64,000 nucleotides of DNA from Bacillus wiedmannii (GCF_001583695.1 NZ_LOBC01000028.1:372001-436000), one strand, 5' to 3'; numbered from the stretch's first letter, positions 1-8,454 are shown. Notes: generated by a model from the letters alone, not told the origin. A program made the numbers and translations.

Positions 1-107
1 TTGAAGAACATCATGGTAAATTACACATTTCAAGCGAGTTAGATAAAGGTACGATCGTTGATATTCAACTTCCGCTTTCTTCATCTCATCTTGCAATTCA
101 GTCGTAA
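1..107 (+). CDS. Sensor histidine kinase, C-terminal end only (partial)
   Basis: The frame is open from the window edge and stops at 105-107. The visible 34 residues contain HHGKLHISSELDKGTIVDIQLPL-like spacing: a Gly, a beta strand with Ser-Ser-Glu, then KGT and a closing hydrophobic strand ending in LP. This is the typical end of a HATPase_c (GHKL) domain, where the ATP lid is followed by the last beta strand. The family phosphorylates a cognate response regulator. The rest of the gene lies outside the window, so neither partner nor signal can be named. A strong hairpin follows the stop codon directly. Confidence 0.6.
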   Translation, partial: EEHHGKLHISSELDKGTIVDIQLPLSSSHLAIQS

Positions 108-150
108 AAAAAGAAGCATTTGCTAATTGTTAGCAGATGCTTCTTTTTTT
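106..150. terminator. Bidirectional intrinsic terminator
   Basis: Arms 112-126 and 130-144 pair over 15 bp with one G-T mismatch and a 3-nt loop. An A-run precedes and a T-run follows. It can end both the kinase gene (+) and the mhqED operon (-). Confidence 0.85.
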
Positions 151-154
151 ACTT

Positions 155-766
155 TTATAATACTGTATTGACATACCATTCTTTTGCTTTTTCTACTTCA
201 CCCATCGTTAATTGATGTCCTCTATTTTCCCAATGCATTGTAACAGTAGCATTTACATTCTCTAATAGTACCTTCAATTCCTCTGACTCCGCTGAGGAAC
301 AAATCGGGTCATTTGTCCCAGCAGCGATAAATACGGATTTCCCTGCTAAATTAGGCAATTGTGTTCCTCTTCTAGGTACCATTGGGTGATGAAGGACAGC
401 ACCTTTTAATGCATTTTCGTAATGGAATAATAAGCTTGCAGCAATGTTTGCTCCATTTGAATAACCGATAGCTACAATATTATTTCTATCAAATTCATAT
501 GTTTTTGCAGCTTCATCTAAAAACTCATTTAATTCCTTCGTACGGAAAATCAAATCCTCTTCATCAAAAATACCTTCTGCTAATCGGCGGAAGAAACGTG
601 GCATGCCTTGTTCTAATACATTTCCCCTAACACTTAATACAGATGCTTCTGGATCAATTATTTCTGCAAGTGGTAATAAATCTAATTCATTACCTCCTGT
701 ACCATGAAGTAATAACAACACTGGTTTTGACGTATCTTTTCCTTTTTGAAAAACATGTTTCATCAT
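155..766 (-). CDS. mhqD: Alpha/beta hydrolase (carboxylesterase), MhqD type
   Basis: A 203-residue cytoplasmic serine hydrolase of the dienelactone hydrolase/phospholipase-carboxylesterase group. The oxyanion region LLLHGTGGNE is near residue 20. The nucleophile elbow GYSNG puts Ser at about 103, and the Asp (GTNDP, about 153) and His (RGHQL, about 184) complete the triad. Length and pairing with the upstream dioxygenase gene match B. subtilis MhqD (YodD, about 202 aa) in the mhqED operon, which protects against hydroquinones and catechols. It starts at ATG-ATG behind an AAAAGGA element, 24 bp after the dioxygenase gene. It is probably co-transcribed with mhqE under the operators upstream of that gene. 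The exact substrate is unknown. Confidence 0.85.
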   Translation of the reverse strand: MMKHVFQKGKDTSKPVLLLLHGTGGNELDLLPLAEIIDPEASVLSVRGNVLEQGMPRFFRRLAEGIFDEEDLIFRTKELNEFLDEAAKTYEFDRNNIVAIGYSNGANIAASLLFHYENALKGAVLHHPMVPRRGTQLPNLAGKSVFIAAGTNDPICSSAESEELKVLLENVNATVTMHWENRGHQLTMGEVEKAKEWYVNTVL

Positions 767-790
767 AATCCTTTTCCCCTTTCAATCACT

Positions 791-1729
791 TTAATCTAAA
801 TTTCTCACTTCAAATGGTAAAAGTGTTTGTTCAATTTGTTTTCTATGTGGTTCATATTGCTCTGGTAACTTTAATTCCTCACCCATCGTCTCTAACGATT
901 CGTCATGAGCGAAACCAGGAGGGTCTGTTGCAATTTCAAATAAAATTTCCCCATGTTCTCTAAAATAAATTGCGTTAAAATAATTTCGATCTTGTACAGG
1001 AGTTACGTGGTATCCAAAACGAGACACATGCTCTTTCCAGTCAAGTTGATCATCATCGTTAGTCGCTCTCCAAGCAATATGGTGGACTGTACCAACACCC
1101 ATTTGGCCACGCCCGATTGTCGATAGCCTCAAGTCGATAATATTCCCAATATCAGCAGAAGAACGGAATCGAACGAATTCACCTTCTTCTCCAAGTTTCT
1201 CAAGACCCATAACATGCTCTAACAATTCAGCTGTTTTTTGAGGTTGTGCAGATAAAAGAACAGCACCGCCAAATCCTTTAATTGCTACTTCTGGCGTAAC
1301 TTCTCCAAAAGTCCAATTATTTAATTCGCCTTCTTCTCTTTCTACTAATTCTATATGCAAACCATGTGGATCATCAAATTCTAAATACTGCTCTTCAAAT
1401 CGAGTCATTTTTGTATACGAAATATCGAATTTTTCTAATCTATTTTCCCAAAACTCCATTGCGCCCTTTGGTACAACATAAGACGTAATGCCTACTTGAC
1501 CGTCACCAATAATTCCTTCACGAGCACCTGCCCATGGGAAAAACGTAATAATTGTTCCAGGCTTTCCTCCTTCATTACCAAAATAAAGATGGTACGTGCC
1601 TGGATCATCAAAATTCACTGTTTGTTTCACTAAACGTAAACCTAACACACCAGCATAAAAATCTACATTTTCTTGTGGGTGTCCTACGATTGCTGTAATG
1701 TGATGAATTCCCATTGTTTTCTTTTCCAT
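791..1729 (-). CDS. mhqE: Ring-cleaving dioxygenase (glyoxalase/VOC fold), MhqE type
   Basis: 312 residues with two vicinal-oxygen-chelate halves. The first starts GIHHITAIVGHPQENVDFY with a metal-ligand His near residue 9. The second has VGTVHHIAWRA around 215-225 and a metal-ligand Glu near the end (ILFEIATDPPGF). This is the pattern of the MhqA/MhqE/MhqO dioxygenases, which are predicted to cleave hydroquinone or catechol rings. It is the first gene of a two-gene operon with mhqD. A consensus promoter with three MhqR-like palindromes lies upstream, so induction by quinone-like electrophiles is expected. The repressor gene itself is not in this window. MhqE is the best paralogue name because of the hydrolase partner. 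Confidence 0.85.
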   Translation of the reverse strand: MEKKTMGIHHITAIVGHPQENVDFYAGVLGLRLVKQTVNFDDPGTYHLYFGNEGGKPGTIITFFPWAGAREGIIGDGQVGITSYVVPKGAMEFWENRLEKFDISYTKMTRFEEQYLEFDDPHGLHIELVEREEGELNNWTFGEVTPEVAIKGFGGAVLLSAQPQKTAELLEHVMGLEKLGEEGEFVRFRSSADIGNIIDLRLSTIGRGQMGVGTVHHIAWRATNDDDQLDWKEHVSRFGYHVTPVQDRNYFNAIYFREHGEILFEIATDPPGFAHDESLETMGEELKLPEQYEPHRKQIEQTLLPFEVRNLD

Positions 1730-1828
1730 TTTCTCCGCCCCTTTTTATTTCATTTTAAAAACTTTTATACATTAAAATTCATTATTCATTTTGTCCATAC
1801 TGCAAAGTAAAATCCATCGTTATGATTT

Positions 1829-1846
1829 TATCTTCAATTCGAGATA
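1829..1846. promoter_or_regulatory. MhqR-like operator, copy 3
   Basis: TATCTTCAATTCGAGATA matches the palindrome with one or two arm mismatches. It lies about 100 bp upstream of the mhqE start codon. The three copies have centres roughly 60-70 bp apart. Confidence 0.65.
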
Positions 1847-1887
1847 TAAGTTGTGAAATTACGCATTATTTTCTATATCACTGAATT

Positions 1888-1905
1888 AATCTCGAATTCG
1901 AGATA
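1888..1905. promoter_or_regulatory. MhqR-like operator, copy 2 (perfect palindrome)
   Basis: ATCTCGAATTCGAGAT at 1889-1904 is a perfect 16-bp palindrome. It is the closest match to the MhqR consensus and sits in the untranslated leader of mhqE. Confidence 0.75.
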
Positions 1906-1955
1906 ATTTCCAAAAAAATATTTACTCCATCTGAAATCTTTATTCAGAAATAAAT

Positions 1956-1973
1956 TATCTTGAACTCAAGAAT
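1956..1973. promoter_or_regulatory. MhqR-like operator, copy 1 (at transcription start)
   Basis: TATCTTGAACTCAAGAAT is an imperfect palindrome. It resembles the MhqR box of B. subtilis as I recall it (tATCTcgaAtTCgAGATa). It lies just downstream of the -10 element. Confidence 0.7.
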
Positions 1974-1974
1974 T

Positions 1975-2003
1975 ATTATAAGTTACTTACTTTTAGTTGT
2001 CAA
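1975..2003 (-). promoter_or_regulatory. Sigma-A promoter of mhqED
   Basis: On the minus strand TTGACA (1998-2003) and TATAAT (1975-1980) are separated by 17 bp. Both hexamers are perfect consensus. The transcription start would fall in or next to the operator at 1956-1973, which fits a strong promoter kept silent by a repressor. Confidence 0.85.
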
Positions 2004-2030
2004 TAAGCACTTATTTTCATTTTAAATCAA

Positions 2031-2064
2031 AAGAGAGTAAATGCTAGTTAGCATTTACTCTCTT
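2031..2064 (-). terminator. Terminator after putP
   Basis: A near-perfect inverted repeat (AAGAGAGTAAATGCTA paired with TAGCATTTACTCTCTT) lies 7 bp past the putP stop codon. A T-rich stretch follows on the minus strand. Confidence 0.85.
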
Positions 2065-2070
2065 CGCTAA

Positions 2071-3552
2071 TTATTTCGTTTCCTCTTCCAACACTGCTTC
2101 CATCTCATTAAATTCACGATGAATTGCTTTCACTGGTTCTTTCGTCAATAAACTTAGAACTATAACAGCTAATAAACTACAGAAGAATCCAGGTACCATT
2201 TCATACATAGTCGCTTTTAAACTTGGAATTTGTACCCAAGTAATAACAACTACTGCACCTACAATCATACCAGCAAGAACGCCCCATTTGTTCGTTCTCT
2301 TCCAATATAAACTTAATAAAATGGCGGGTCCGAATGCTGAACCAAATCCTGCCCAAGCATAACCGACAAGTGTTAAAATTGTATCACTTGGATGATACGC
2401 TAAAACAACTGCGATCATAGCTACTACTAATACTGACAGTCTACCGATAAATACAAGTTCTTTATCACTTGCGTTACGACGGAAAAATGTTTTATAGAAA
2501 TCTTCCGTTACAGCACTTGAAATAACGAGTAATTGCGAGGAAATACTACTCATAATCGAAGCCAAAATAGCTGACAGTAAAAATCCAGTAATATACGGAT
2601 GGAATAAAATGTTTGAGAATGTTACAAAGACCATTTCTGGGTCTTGTAATTTCTCATTATTTTTAGCGTAATAAGCAATACCAATTAGACCAGTAAGCAT
2701 TGCACCTATAATTGAAATCGTCATCCAACCGATACCGATTCTACGAGAAGTTTTTAAATCTTTAACAGAGGTAATTGCCATAAAGCGAACAATAATATGC
2801 GGTTGACCAAAATACCCAAGACCCCATGCTAAAAATGAAATAATACCAAGAATTGTAGTACCTTTAAACATATCTAAATGCGATGCATCAACTTGCTTAA
2901 TCGTATTGAATGTTTCTGTTACACCACCGACATCTGTAAAAGCTACAATTGGCACTAACACAAGAGCAATAAACATAATACAACCTTGCACAAAGTCGGT
3001 CCAACTTACTGCTAAAAAGCCACCGAATAATGTATAAGCAACAACGACACCGACAGTTACAAATAAACCAATTTTATAATCAAGATTAAAAGAATTCTCA
3101 AACAAACGTCCACCTGAAACTAAACCAGCTGACGCATAAAATGTGAAAAATACTAAAATGACGATAGCGGAGACAAAACGAAGTATTTTCGTACGATCTT
3201 TAAACCGATTTTCTAAAAAATCTGGAATCGTAATTGAATCATTTGCCACTTCTGTATACGTTCGCAAACGCGGGGCAAGAATTAAATAGTTTGCATAAGC
3301 ACCTATTAATAAACCTATCGCAATCCATACACTTGATAATCCTGTTGCATACATCGCACCAGGTAATCCCATTAGCATCCAACCACTCATGTCAGAAGCA
3401 CCAGCTGATAAAGCTGTAACTGCTGGACCGAGTCCCCTTCCGCCTAACATATAATCTGATAAATCGGATGTCTTCTTATAAGACCAATAACCGATATACA
3501 ACATACCTGCCATATAAATAGCAAGCGAAACCATAATCTCGATCTTCACCAA
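2071..3552 (-). CDS. putP: Sodium/proline symporter
   Basis: A 493-residue integral membrane protein of the sodium:solute symporter (SSS) family with about 13 hydrophobic segments. The N-terminal region reads SDYMLGGRGLGPAVTALSAGASDMSGW, the highly conserved Na+/substrate region in TM1-TM2 of PutP and OpuE. The hydrophilic C-terminal tail is short. The family imports L-proline with Na+ for catabolism or osmoprotection. Length and motif favour proline specificity; pantothenate or sugar members differ in this motif. It is monocistronic with its own terminator. Whether it serves nutrition (PutP) or osmotic stress (OpuE) cannot be told from the sequence. Confidence 0.88.
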   Translation of the reverse strand: MVKIEIMVSLAIYMAGMLYIGYWSYKKTSDLSDYMLGGRGLGPAVTALSAGASDMSGWMLMGLPGAMYATGLSSVWIAIGLLIGAYANYLILAPRLRTYTEVANDSITIPDFLENRFKDRTKILRFVSAIVILVFFTFYASAGLVSGGRLFENSFNLDYKIGLFVTVGVVVAYTLFGGFLAVSWTDFVQGCIMFIALVLVPIVAFTDVGGVTETFNTIKQVDASHLDMFKGTTILGIISFLAWGLGYFGQPHIIVRFMAITSVKDLKTSRRIGIGWMTISIIGAMLTGLIGIAYYAKNNEKLQDPEMVFVTFSNILFHPYITGFLLSAILASIMSSISSQLLVISSAVTEDFYKTFFRRNASDKELVFIGRLSVLVVAMIAVVLAYHPSDTILTLVGYAWAGFGSAFGPAILLSLYWKRTNKWGVLAGMIVGAVVVITWVQIPSLKATMYEMVPGFFCSLLAVIVLSLLTKEPVKAIHREFNEMEAVLEEETK

Positions 3553-3874
3553 ATCTCTCCCTTAGTTACATAAGCCATTCAAAATTTCGAAAAATGACTT
3601 TTTCTATTTTCTTGTTTTCGCTTATGGTTCCCTACCTTAACAAACATTTTTTGTCCTTTCAAGTGAACAAGCCCTTTTCACTACATGTGAAAACCTTTAT
3701 AAACGCCTTTATCCCAGTGGATTACCCCGGTTTTAAAATAAATTAAAGTAAAAATATTCAAAAAATAAAATGCCATTTTTTCACACCTTATTTTCATTCA
3801 CTTATCAGACAAATTTCAAAAGAAAAAAGCCCTACGAATGTATGACTTTTAATCTATTAAACATAGCTTATCTT
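3553..3874. other. Intergenic region upstream of putP
   Basis: A 322-bp AT-rich stretch between putP and the yerD-like gene, both on the minus strand. It should hold the putP promoter and the 3' end of the yerD-like transcript. I could not pick a convincing -35/-10 pair, terminator hairpin or small gene; the short frame at 3770-3955 has no coding character. Confidence 0.5.
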
Positions 3875-5443
3875 CTATTTACTAGTAGGAAACAATTCCG
3901 AAAGAGGAACTACTCTCCCCATCTCATCTTTAAACACAATATGCTCTCTCGTTAAATGACGCGGACTCTTTACTCCCGCTGCTGCCGCAAGTGAGAACAA
4001 ACTATATCTCATACTAACAACATAATTCATTACTCGCCATTTCTTCTCATACGGATCTAGCGCTTTTTGATAGTGCGGATTCGTCGTGGCAACTCCAGAT
4101 GGACATTGTCCGGAATTACATTGAAGTGCCATTATACAGCCACTTGCCATCATAAATCCACGGGCTGAATTTACAGCATCTGCACCAATGGCTAAAGCAA
4201 TTGCCACTTTATCTGGTGTAATTAATTTCCCTGAGGCAAACACTTTGAATTTGTCCCGAACACCATAATGATTCGCTGTATCAATACATGTCAATAACGC
4301 TGGAATAAGCGGCATCCCCATACTATCTGCCATCGATTTATACGTTGCACCTGATCCACCTTCTGAACCATCAACTGTAATGAAATCTGGATAAATGTTT
4401 AACTCTTTCATCGATTTGAATAAATCTTCCAATGGCTCCTGCTGTCCAATTACAATCTTCATCCCGACTGGTTTACCGCCGTTTTCTTGCAAACGTTGAA
4501 TAAAATAAAGTGTATCTGCTGCATTCTTTAAAAATGGAAATCGATTCGGTGAATTAATCGTTTCTCCTTTTCGCACATTCCGAACAGAAGCAATTTTCTC
4601 ATTTACTTTTTGTCCCTCTAGATGACCACCACGTATTTTCGCACCTTGCCCAAATTTCAATTCGAATGCTTTAATATTGCTTTCTTTTGCTTTCTCCATA
4701 AATTTCTCCATTGAAAAATTACCATCCTCATCACGGTACCCAAATAAACCCGGACCAATTTGCGCAACGATATTCGCACCTGTATGTAAATGTTCTGGAA
4801 TAACGCCACCTTCGCCAGTATTAATCCACGATCCGCCAGCCATCTTCGCACCAAACCCGCTCGCTAAAATATAATTTTCGCCAATCGCACCGTAAGAAGT
4901 CGCAGATGCCCCAAACATGCCATGTAGTTTCCACGGATATTTGCGGTTTTCACCGACGATAATTGCATCGTCTTCTTCATATAACCAAAGATTCGTTGTA
5001 TCCGCTGTCAATTTTTCTCTTCGTGAAAATAACCCTTCTTTATGAATCACATACTTTTTCCCTTCACGTTCTTGCGTTTCATTCACACTTAATTCATCTG
5101 TTAATATTGGAAATAATGTATTAGCAATATAATATCCAGATGCATCAAAATCTCGTTTTGATCCAAAACCGAGTATTTCTGAACGGTATTTTGCTAGAAA
5201 CATTACACTTTGAAAATCATAACGTGAAAAGGGCTTTCCATCCGTATCATGATCAAACCAATATTGCCTAAATTCCGGTCCTATCTTTTCAAGTAAATAA
5301 CGCATCCTTCCTAAGTATGGATGTAACTTTAATATAGAATGATGCGTCCGTTTTTTTATAAAAAATGTAATAATAAAAAAAATGATTAATAGTAACATCA
5401 ATAAGAGCAATATACTAATAATAACGAGTAGCGTTTCACTCAT
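3875..5443 (-). CDS. Membrane-anchored FMN-binding glutamate-synthase-family protein (YerD-like)
   Basis: 522 residues. Residues 7-30 form one hydrophobic anchor followed by a basic stretch. The rest is a GltS-type TIM barrel: KFGQGAKIRGGHLEGQKV, FITVDGSEGGSGATYKSMADSMG (FMN phosphate and glutamate-site motifs) and a Cys cluster C-x5-C-x4-C (CIMALQCNSGQC) near residue 430 that matches the 3Fe-4S ligands of glutamate synthase. It lacks the glutaminase domain of GltA/GltB, so it cannot draw ammonia from glutamine by itself. Size and layout agree with B. subtilis YerD (about 525 aa). Its reaction is not established. A good ribosome site (AGGAGG) supports the start. It lies 67 bp downstream of the OYE gene, with that gene's terminator in between. 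Confidence 0.8.
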   Translation of the reverse strand: MSETLLVIISILLLLMLLLIIFFIITFFIKKRTHHSILKLHPYLGRMRYLLEKIGPEFRQYWFDHDTDGKPFSRYDFQSVMFLAKYRSEILGFGSKRDFDASGYYIANTLFPILTDELSVNETQEREGKKYVIHKEGLFSRREKLTADTTNLWLYEEDDAIIVGENRKYPWKLHGMFGASATSYGAIGENYILASGFGAKMAGGSWINTGEGGVIPEHLHTGANIVAQIGPGLFGYRDEDGNFSMEKFMEKAKESNIKAFELKFGQGAKIRGGHLEGQKVNEKIASVRNVRKGETINSPNRFPFLKNAADTLYFIQRLQENGGKPVGMKIVIGQQEPLEDLFKSMKELNIYPDFITVDGSEGGSGATYKSMADSMGMPLIPALLTCIDTANHYGVRDKFKVFASGKLITPDKVAIALAIGADAVNSARGFMMASGCIMALQCNSGQCPSGVATTNPHYQKALDPYEKKWRVMNYVVSMRYSLFSLAAAAGVKSPRHLTREHIVFKDEMGRVVPLSELFPTSK

Positions 5444-5470
5444 ACCGCTTCCTCCTATGAAAATCCATAA

Positions 5471-5503
5471 TAAAAGGAGAACACCTGATGTGTTCTCCTT
5501 TTA
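5471..5503 (-). terminator. Terminator after the OYE gene
   Basis: Arms AAAAGGAGAACAC and GTGTTCTCCTTTT pair around a 5-nt loop, 8 bp past the OYE stop codon. The flanking A and T runs make it usable from either side. Confidence 0.85.
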
Positions 5504-5510
5504 TCTTTAT

Positions 5511-6638
5511 TCAAATTAATGTAGCAAGATGCTCTTTCGCATCATATTCAACTAAACTTTCAGCATTTTTAATTCGATGAACAAAATCTGGATTAGCTAT
5601 TAAAGGTCTTCCGAATGCCACTACATCAATTGTTCCTTCTTGCAACGCTTCTTCAGCCTCTTTCGGATTTAAATTCCCTACTCCTACAATCGTACCCTCC
5701 CAATATTTTCTTACTAATTGATGAAAATTCTTTCCGTCAGCAATAACTGCCGTATAATTCATCGTTGAAGGGTGAATCATCGTTAATCCAACTTCGTTGA
5801 ACATATTTACAAACATTTCAATTGCAAACTCAGGGTTTTCCCACATATAAGTTGGATTATCACCTTTGAAAGCAGAGAAACGAAGAAGTGTTTTATCAGC
5901 CCCAACAGCTTCTATTACAGCCTCCGTTACTTCTTTCATAAACGTTAGCCTTTGCTTTAAATCTCCGCCGTATTTATCAGTACGCTTATTTGCGAACTCA
6001 TAAGTAAATTGATCGATTAAATATCCGTGTGCACCGTGTATTTCTACTCCATCAAATCCAGCTTCGATCGCGTTTTTCGCAGCTTGTGCGTATTGACCAA
6101 TCACCTCTTGTATTTCTTCTAACGTCATTGCTTCTGGCGTGTCGAACGGTTTACGAAAACGCGGAACATTTCCCTCTGCAGCGATAGCAGACGGTGCTTG
6201 CGGCATTTGCCCACCAATTATCTCGTGATGACTCATACGGCCAACATGCCATATTTGAGCAATAATCGTTCCACCTTCTTTATGTACTGCCTCTGTAACA
6301 GGCTTCCACGAATCGATTTGTTCTTGTGTATAAATCCCCGGTACTCCTGGATTTCCTTTTGCTCTTGGGCTAATGACGATTCCCTCTGTAATAATTAAGC
6401 CAACTCCATCAGCTGCACGTTTTCTATAGTACTCGACTACATCAGTACCAACGATTCCTGTTTCATGATTCGCGAAACATCTCGTCATCGGTGCCATTGC
6501 TATGCGATTACGAAGAGACCAAGATCCAATTTGAATCGAGTCAAATAACTTCGTTTCTTCAATATTTTCAAAAGAACCCCAATCATTTATATTTGTTCCT
6601 TCATAAATACTTGCTGCTTTATTATTTGAACTTGTCAT
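5511..6638 (-). CDS. Old Yellow Enzyme family alkene reductase (NADH:flavin oxidoreductase)
   Basis: 375 residues of the OYE/NemA class, an FMN-dependent reductase of activated C=C bonds, quinones and nitro compounds. Landmarks are the N-terminal RNRIAMAPMTR near residue 42-52, AAKNAIEAGFDGVEIHGAHGYLIDQF around 190-215 with the substrate-binding His pair, and a C-terminal VAFGRPLIANPDF that binds the FMN phosphate. A short N-terminal extension of about 25 residues precedes the usual start of the domain. It is monocistronic. The promoter spacer holds a TTACT-N7-AGTAA repeat, so it is likely induced by electrophiles like mhqED. It differs from the shorter YqjM/NamA group in overall sequence. 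Confidence 0.85.
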   Translation of the reverse strand: MTSSNNKAASIYEGTNINDWGSFENIEETKLFDSIQIGSWSLRNRIAMAPMTRCFANHETGIVGTDVVEYYRKRAADGVGLIITEGIVISPRAKGNPGVPGIYTQEQIDSWKPVTEAVHKEGGTIIAQIWHVGRMSHHEIIGGQMPQAPSAIAAEGNVPRFRKPFDTPEAMTLEEIQEVIGQYAQAAKNAIEAGFDGVEIHGAHGYLIDQFTYEFANKRTDKYGGDLKQRLTFMKEVTEAVIEAVGADKTLLRFSAFKGDNPTYMWENPEFAIEMFVNMFNEVGLTMIHPSTMNYTAVIADGKNFHQLVRKYWEGTIVGVGNLNPKEAEEALQEGTIDVVAFGRPLIANPDFVHRIKNAESLVEYDAKEHLATLI

Positions 6639-6673
6639 TTTTCTTCCCCCTAAAAAATTCTTACTATAATCGA

Positions 6674-6703
6674 ATCATACTTACTTTTAGATAGTAACGT
6701 CAA
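6674..6703 (-). promoter_or_regulatory. OYE promoter with operator-like repeat in the spacer
   Basis: On the minus strand TTGACG (6698-6703) and TATGAT (6674-6679) are 18 bp apart. The spacer contains TTACT-N7-AGTAA, an inverted repeat placed to block RNA polymerase, as MarR/HxlR-type redox repressors do. The 13-mer CTAAAAGTAAGTA in the spacer recurs in the mhqE promoter spacer. Confidence 0.65.
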
Positions 6704-7026
6704 TTTATACGCTCTTATGTAGAAATATTCGCATAATAAAACGAACCGTTTTATTACTATAAGGGTTCTAGAATTCAAATCTCTACTGTCTATTCTTATA
6801 TTCAGTAAGTGGATGAGGAAAATACTTGTTAAATGGATGTTTTCTTTTCTTCTAGTTTTATTACTATAGAATATATTGGTAATTGTTTTTCAAACTATTT
6901 ACTAAAAAAACGATTTCCATTGTACTATATTCAAACTTACAGTAACGAGGCTTCAATCATTCATTTTGATTAAGCCGATTATCGTAATGGGGTAACATTT
7001 GTTTGCTTTCTCTTCATAACTAACAT

Positions 7027-7057
7027 AAAAAAAGCCGTGCAAAAGCACGTTTTTTTT
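7027..7057. terminator. Orphan terminator-like hairpin
   Basis: CGTGC-AAAA-GCACG with a run of eight T on the plus strand and a run of A on the other side. No gene ends nearby. Confidence 0.6.
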
Positions 7058-7255
7058 CCATATACGCACATCCGTCTCACCATTTATATCCTTTCGTGAT
7101 CGATTTCTTAGTCCACATCGCCTAGTCTCCATCTCTGTCATTGCTCTAAAGAAGATAGGGAACAAATTCGTTTCCAATATGCAAACAACAAGCATTACGA
7201 TAATAATTGCATATCTAACACGTTGTTTTTTCTATTTATCCGTTCCTAATCCCCA

Positions 7256-7309
7256 TGAAAAAAAGAGCTGTCACATAGTCGAATTATCGACTATATGACA
7301 CTCCTTTTT
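7256..7309. terminator. Orphan terminator-like hairpin
   Basis: Arms 7270-7282 and 7287-7299 pair over 13 bp with one mismatch. A-rich sequence lies before and T-rich sequence after. No recognisable gene ends here. Confidence 0.6.
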
Positions 7310-7750
7310 AGTTGACCGTATATGGCTAAAAATTCATTTATCTCTTTAATATAAAGAATATAAACAATTATTATCTCTTCACATATAAAAAATTACTTAG
7401 CAGTAGAAGTGAGAATGGTTCAGTATTCTTCTAAAAATAATAACTTATAAACCTAAAACAATGAAAGCCCTACCTCTCTTTCATCCTTACGGCTCCTCGT
7501 CCGTGCCAGTGTGAATCAGGATTGCAAAAATCAAGTAACTATTCTATCCAAGTGTTTAATTAAACTTCGAATATTCGTAAAGGACTTAAAAAATAAAAAT
7601 GGATTTGATTGTAGTAATAACAAAAGAGGTTAATGCTCTAAAAGTGGTTTGAAAGAATTGAATGTCTTTGAAATGATTAATTCTCTATAATTATGTTCCC
7701 AAAAAATTCAAAACCTTTTTTGGGATCTAATACATTATTTCTAATGAATC

Positions 7751-8212
7751 TTAACAAAAGCTTTTTATTTGACTTTCTGTGATACCTTCAATTAATCCCA
7801 GTTCACTAATCAAAAATTCGTGTGCGTTATCTAACATTTTCTTTTCGCTTGCATTAAGTGCTTTTTCTTTCTGCATACGTAATAAATCACGTACAACTTC
7901 AGCACCTTCTTGTATTTTACCCGTCTTTATTTTATCAGTGTTCAATTTATACCTTTGTTTCCACGTAAGTAATCTATCAGATTCTCCATGTTGAAAAATA
8001 TCCAATATGTGTGCTATTGCCGTTATATCCGTGACTGGTCGTATATTTGAGCTCAATATTCTCCCTGCCGGAATCATTACTTCCATATTACTACCCGACA
8101 TTTTTATAACATAATATTGTTGTTTTTCTCCTGTGATTTCCTTCTCTTCTATGGCTTTAATTATACCTGCTCCCTGCATTGGATAAACTATGTTATCGCC
8201 AATTTGAAACAA
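7751..8212 (-). CDS. CarD-family transcriptional regulator (CarD_CdnL_TRCF)
   Basis: The protein begins FQIGDNIVYPMQGAGIIKAIE, the Tudor-like RNA-polymerase-interacting domain of CarD/CdnL that contacts the beta subunit. A helical C-terminal half follows, where CarD binds upstream promoter DNA and stabilises open complexes. I place the start at a TTG (8210-8212), because GGAGG lies 7 nt before it and the domain then starts at residue 2. Longer frames begin at ATG 8227 or GTG 8254. The resulting 153 residues fit B. subtilis YdeB-like proteins. It is monocistronic. Its target genes are not evident from the sequence. Confidence 0.82.
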   Translation of the reverse strand: MFQIGDNIVYPMQGAGIIKAIEEKEITGEKQQYYVIKMSGSNMEVMIPAGRILSSNIRPVTDITAIAHILDIFQHGESDRLLTWKQRYKLNTDKIKTGKIQEGAEVVRDLLRMQKEKALNASEKKMLDNAHEFLISELGLIEGITESQIKSFC

Positions 8213-8417
8213 ATAATCCACCTCCATATATGGTAACCTTCTCAATCTTAACACACAATCAATTTTTTAGCAAAATTTTAATTTTATCATAAAATTATTT
8301 TTAATGTCAATCCTTTCGAACTAAGAAAATAATTTCGTAAAATATCATTAAAAACCCGCAATCTTATTAACTTTTCCACACATATATACATTCTAATTTC
8401 ACCTTCTCTTTTTACAT

Positions 8418-8454
8418 AAAAACACATTACTACATATAAGTAGTAATGTGTTTT
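8418..8454 (-). terminator. Terminator of the hut operon
   Basis: AAAAACACATTACTAC pairs with GTAGTAATGTGTTTTT around a short loop, 40 bp past the hutG stop codon. Confidence 0.85.

Larger units (their letters stand above)
6704..7750. other. Gene-poor region of about 1 kb with two orphan hairpins
   Basis: No frame with both a ribosome site and coding character is seen. The longest frame, at 6953-7195 on the minus strand, spans a terminator hairpin and has no clear ribosome site. Two terminator-like hairpins (7027-7057 and 7256-7309) have no gene in front of them. A more GC-rich island lies at about 7465-7530. The region looks like decayed sequence or leftovers of lost genes. Confidence 0.5.

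Noticed and set aside
3770-3955. 61-residue plus-strand frame after putP
   Set aside because: Phe-rich, no ribosome site, overlaps the yerD-like stop; composition reflects the AT content.
6748-6869. Direct repeat GTTTTATTACTATA (two copies about 106 bp apart)
   Set aside because: AT-only motif in an AT-rich spacer; chance or promoter-like similarity cannot be excluded.
6953-7195. 80-residue minus-strand frame
   Set aside because: It spans a terminator hairpin, has no clear ribosome site and shows no family pattern; at most a decayed remnant.
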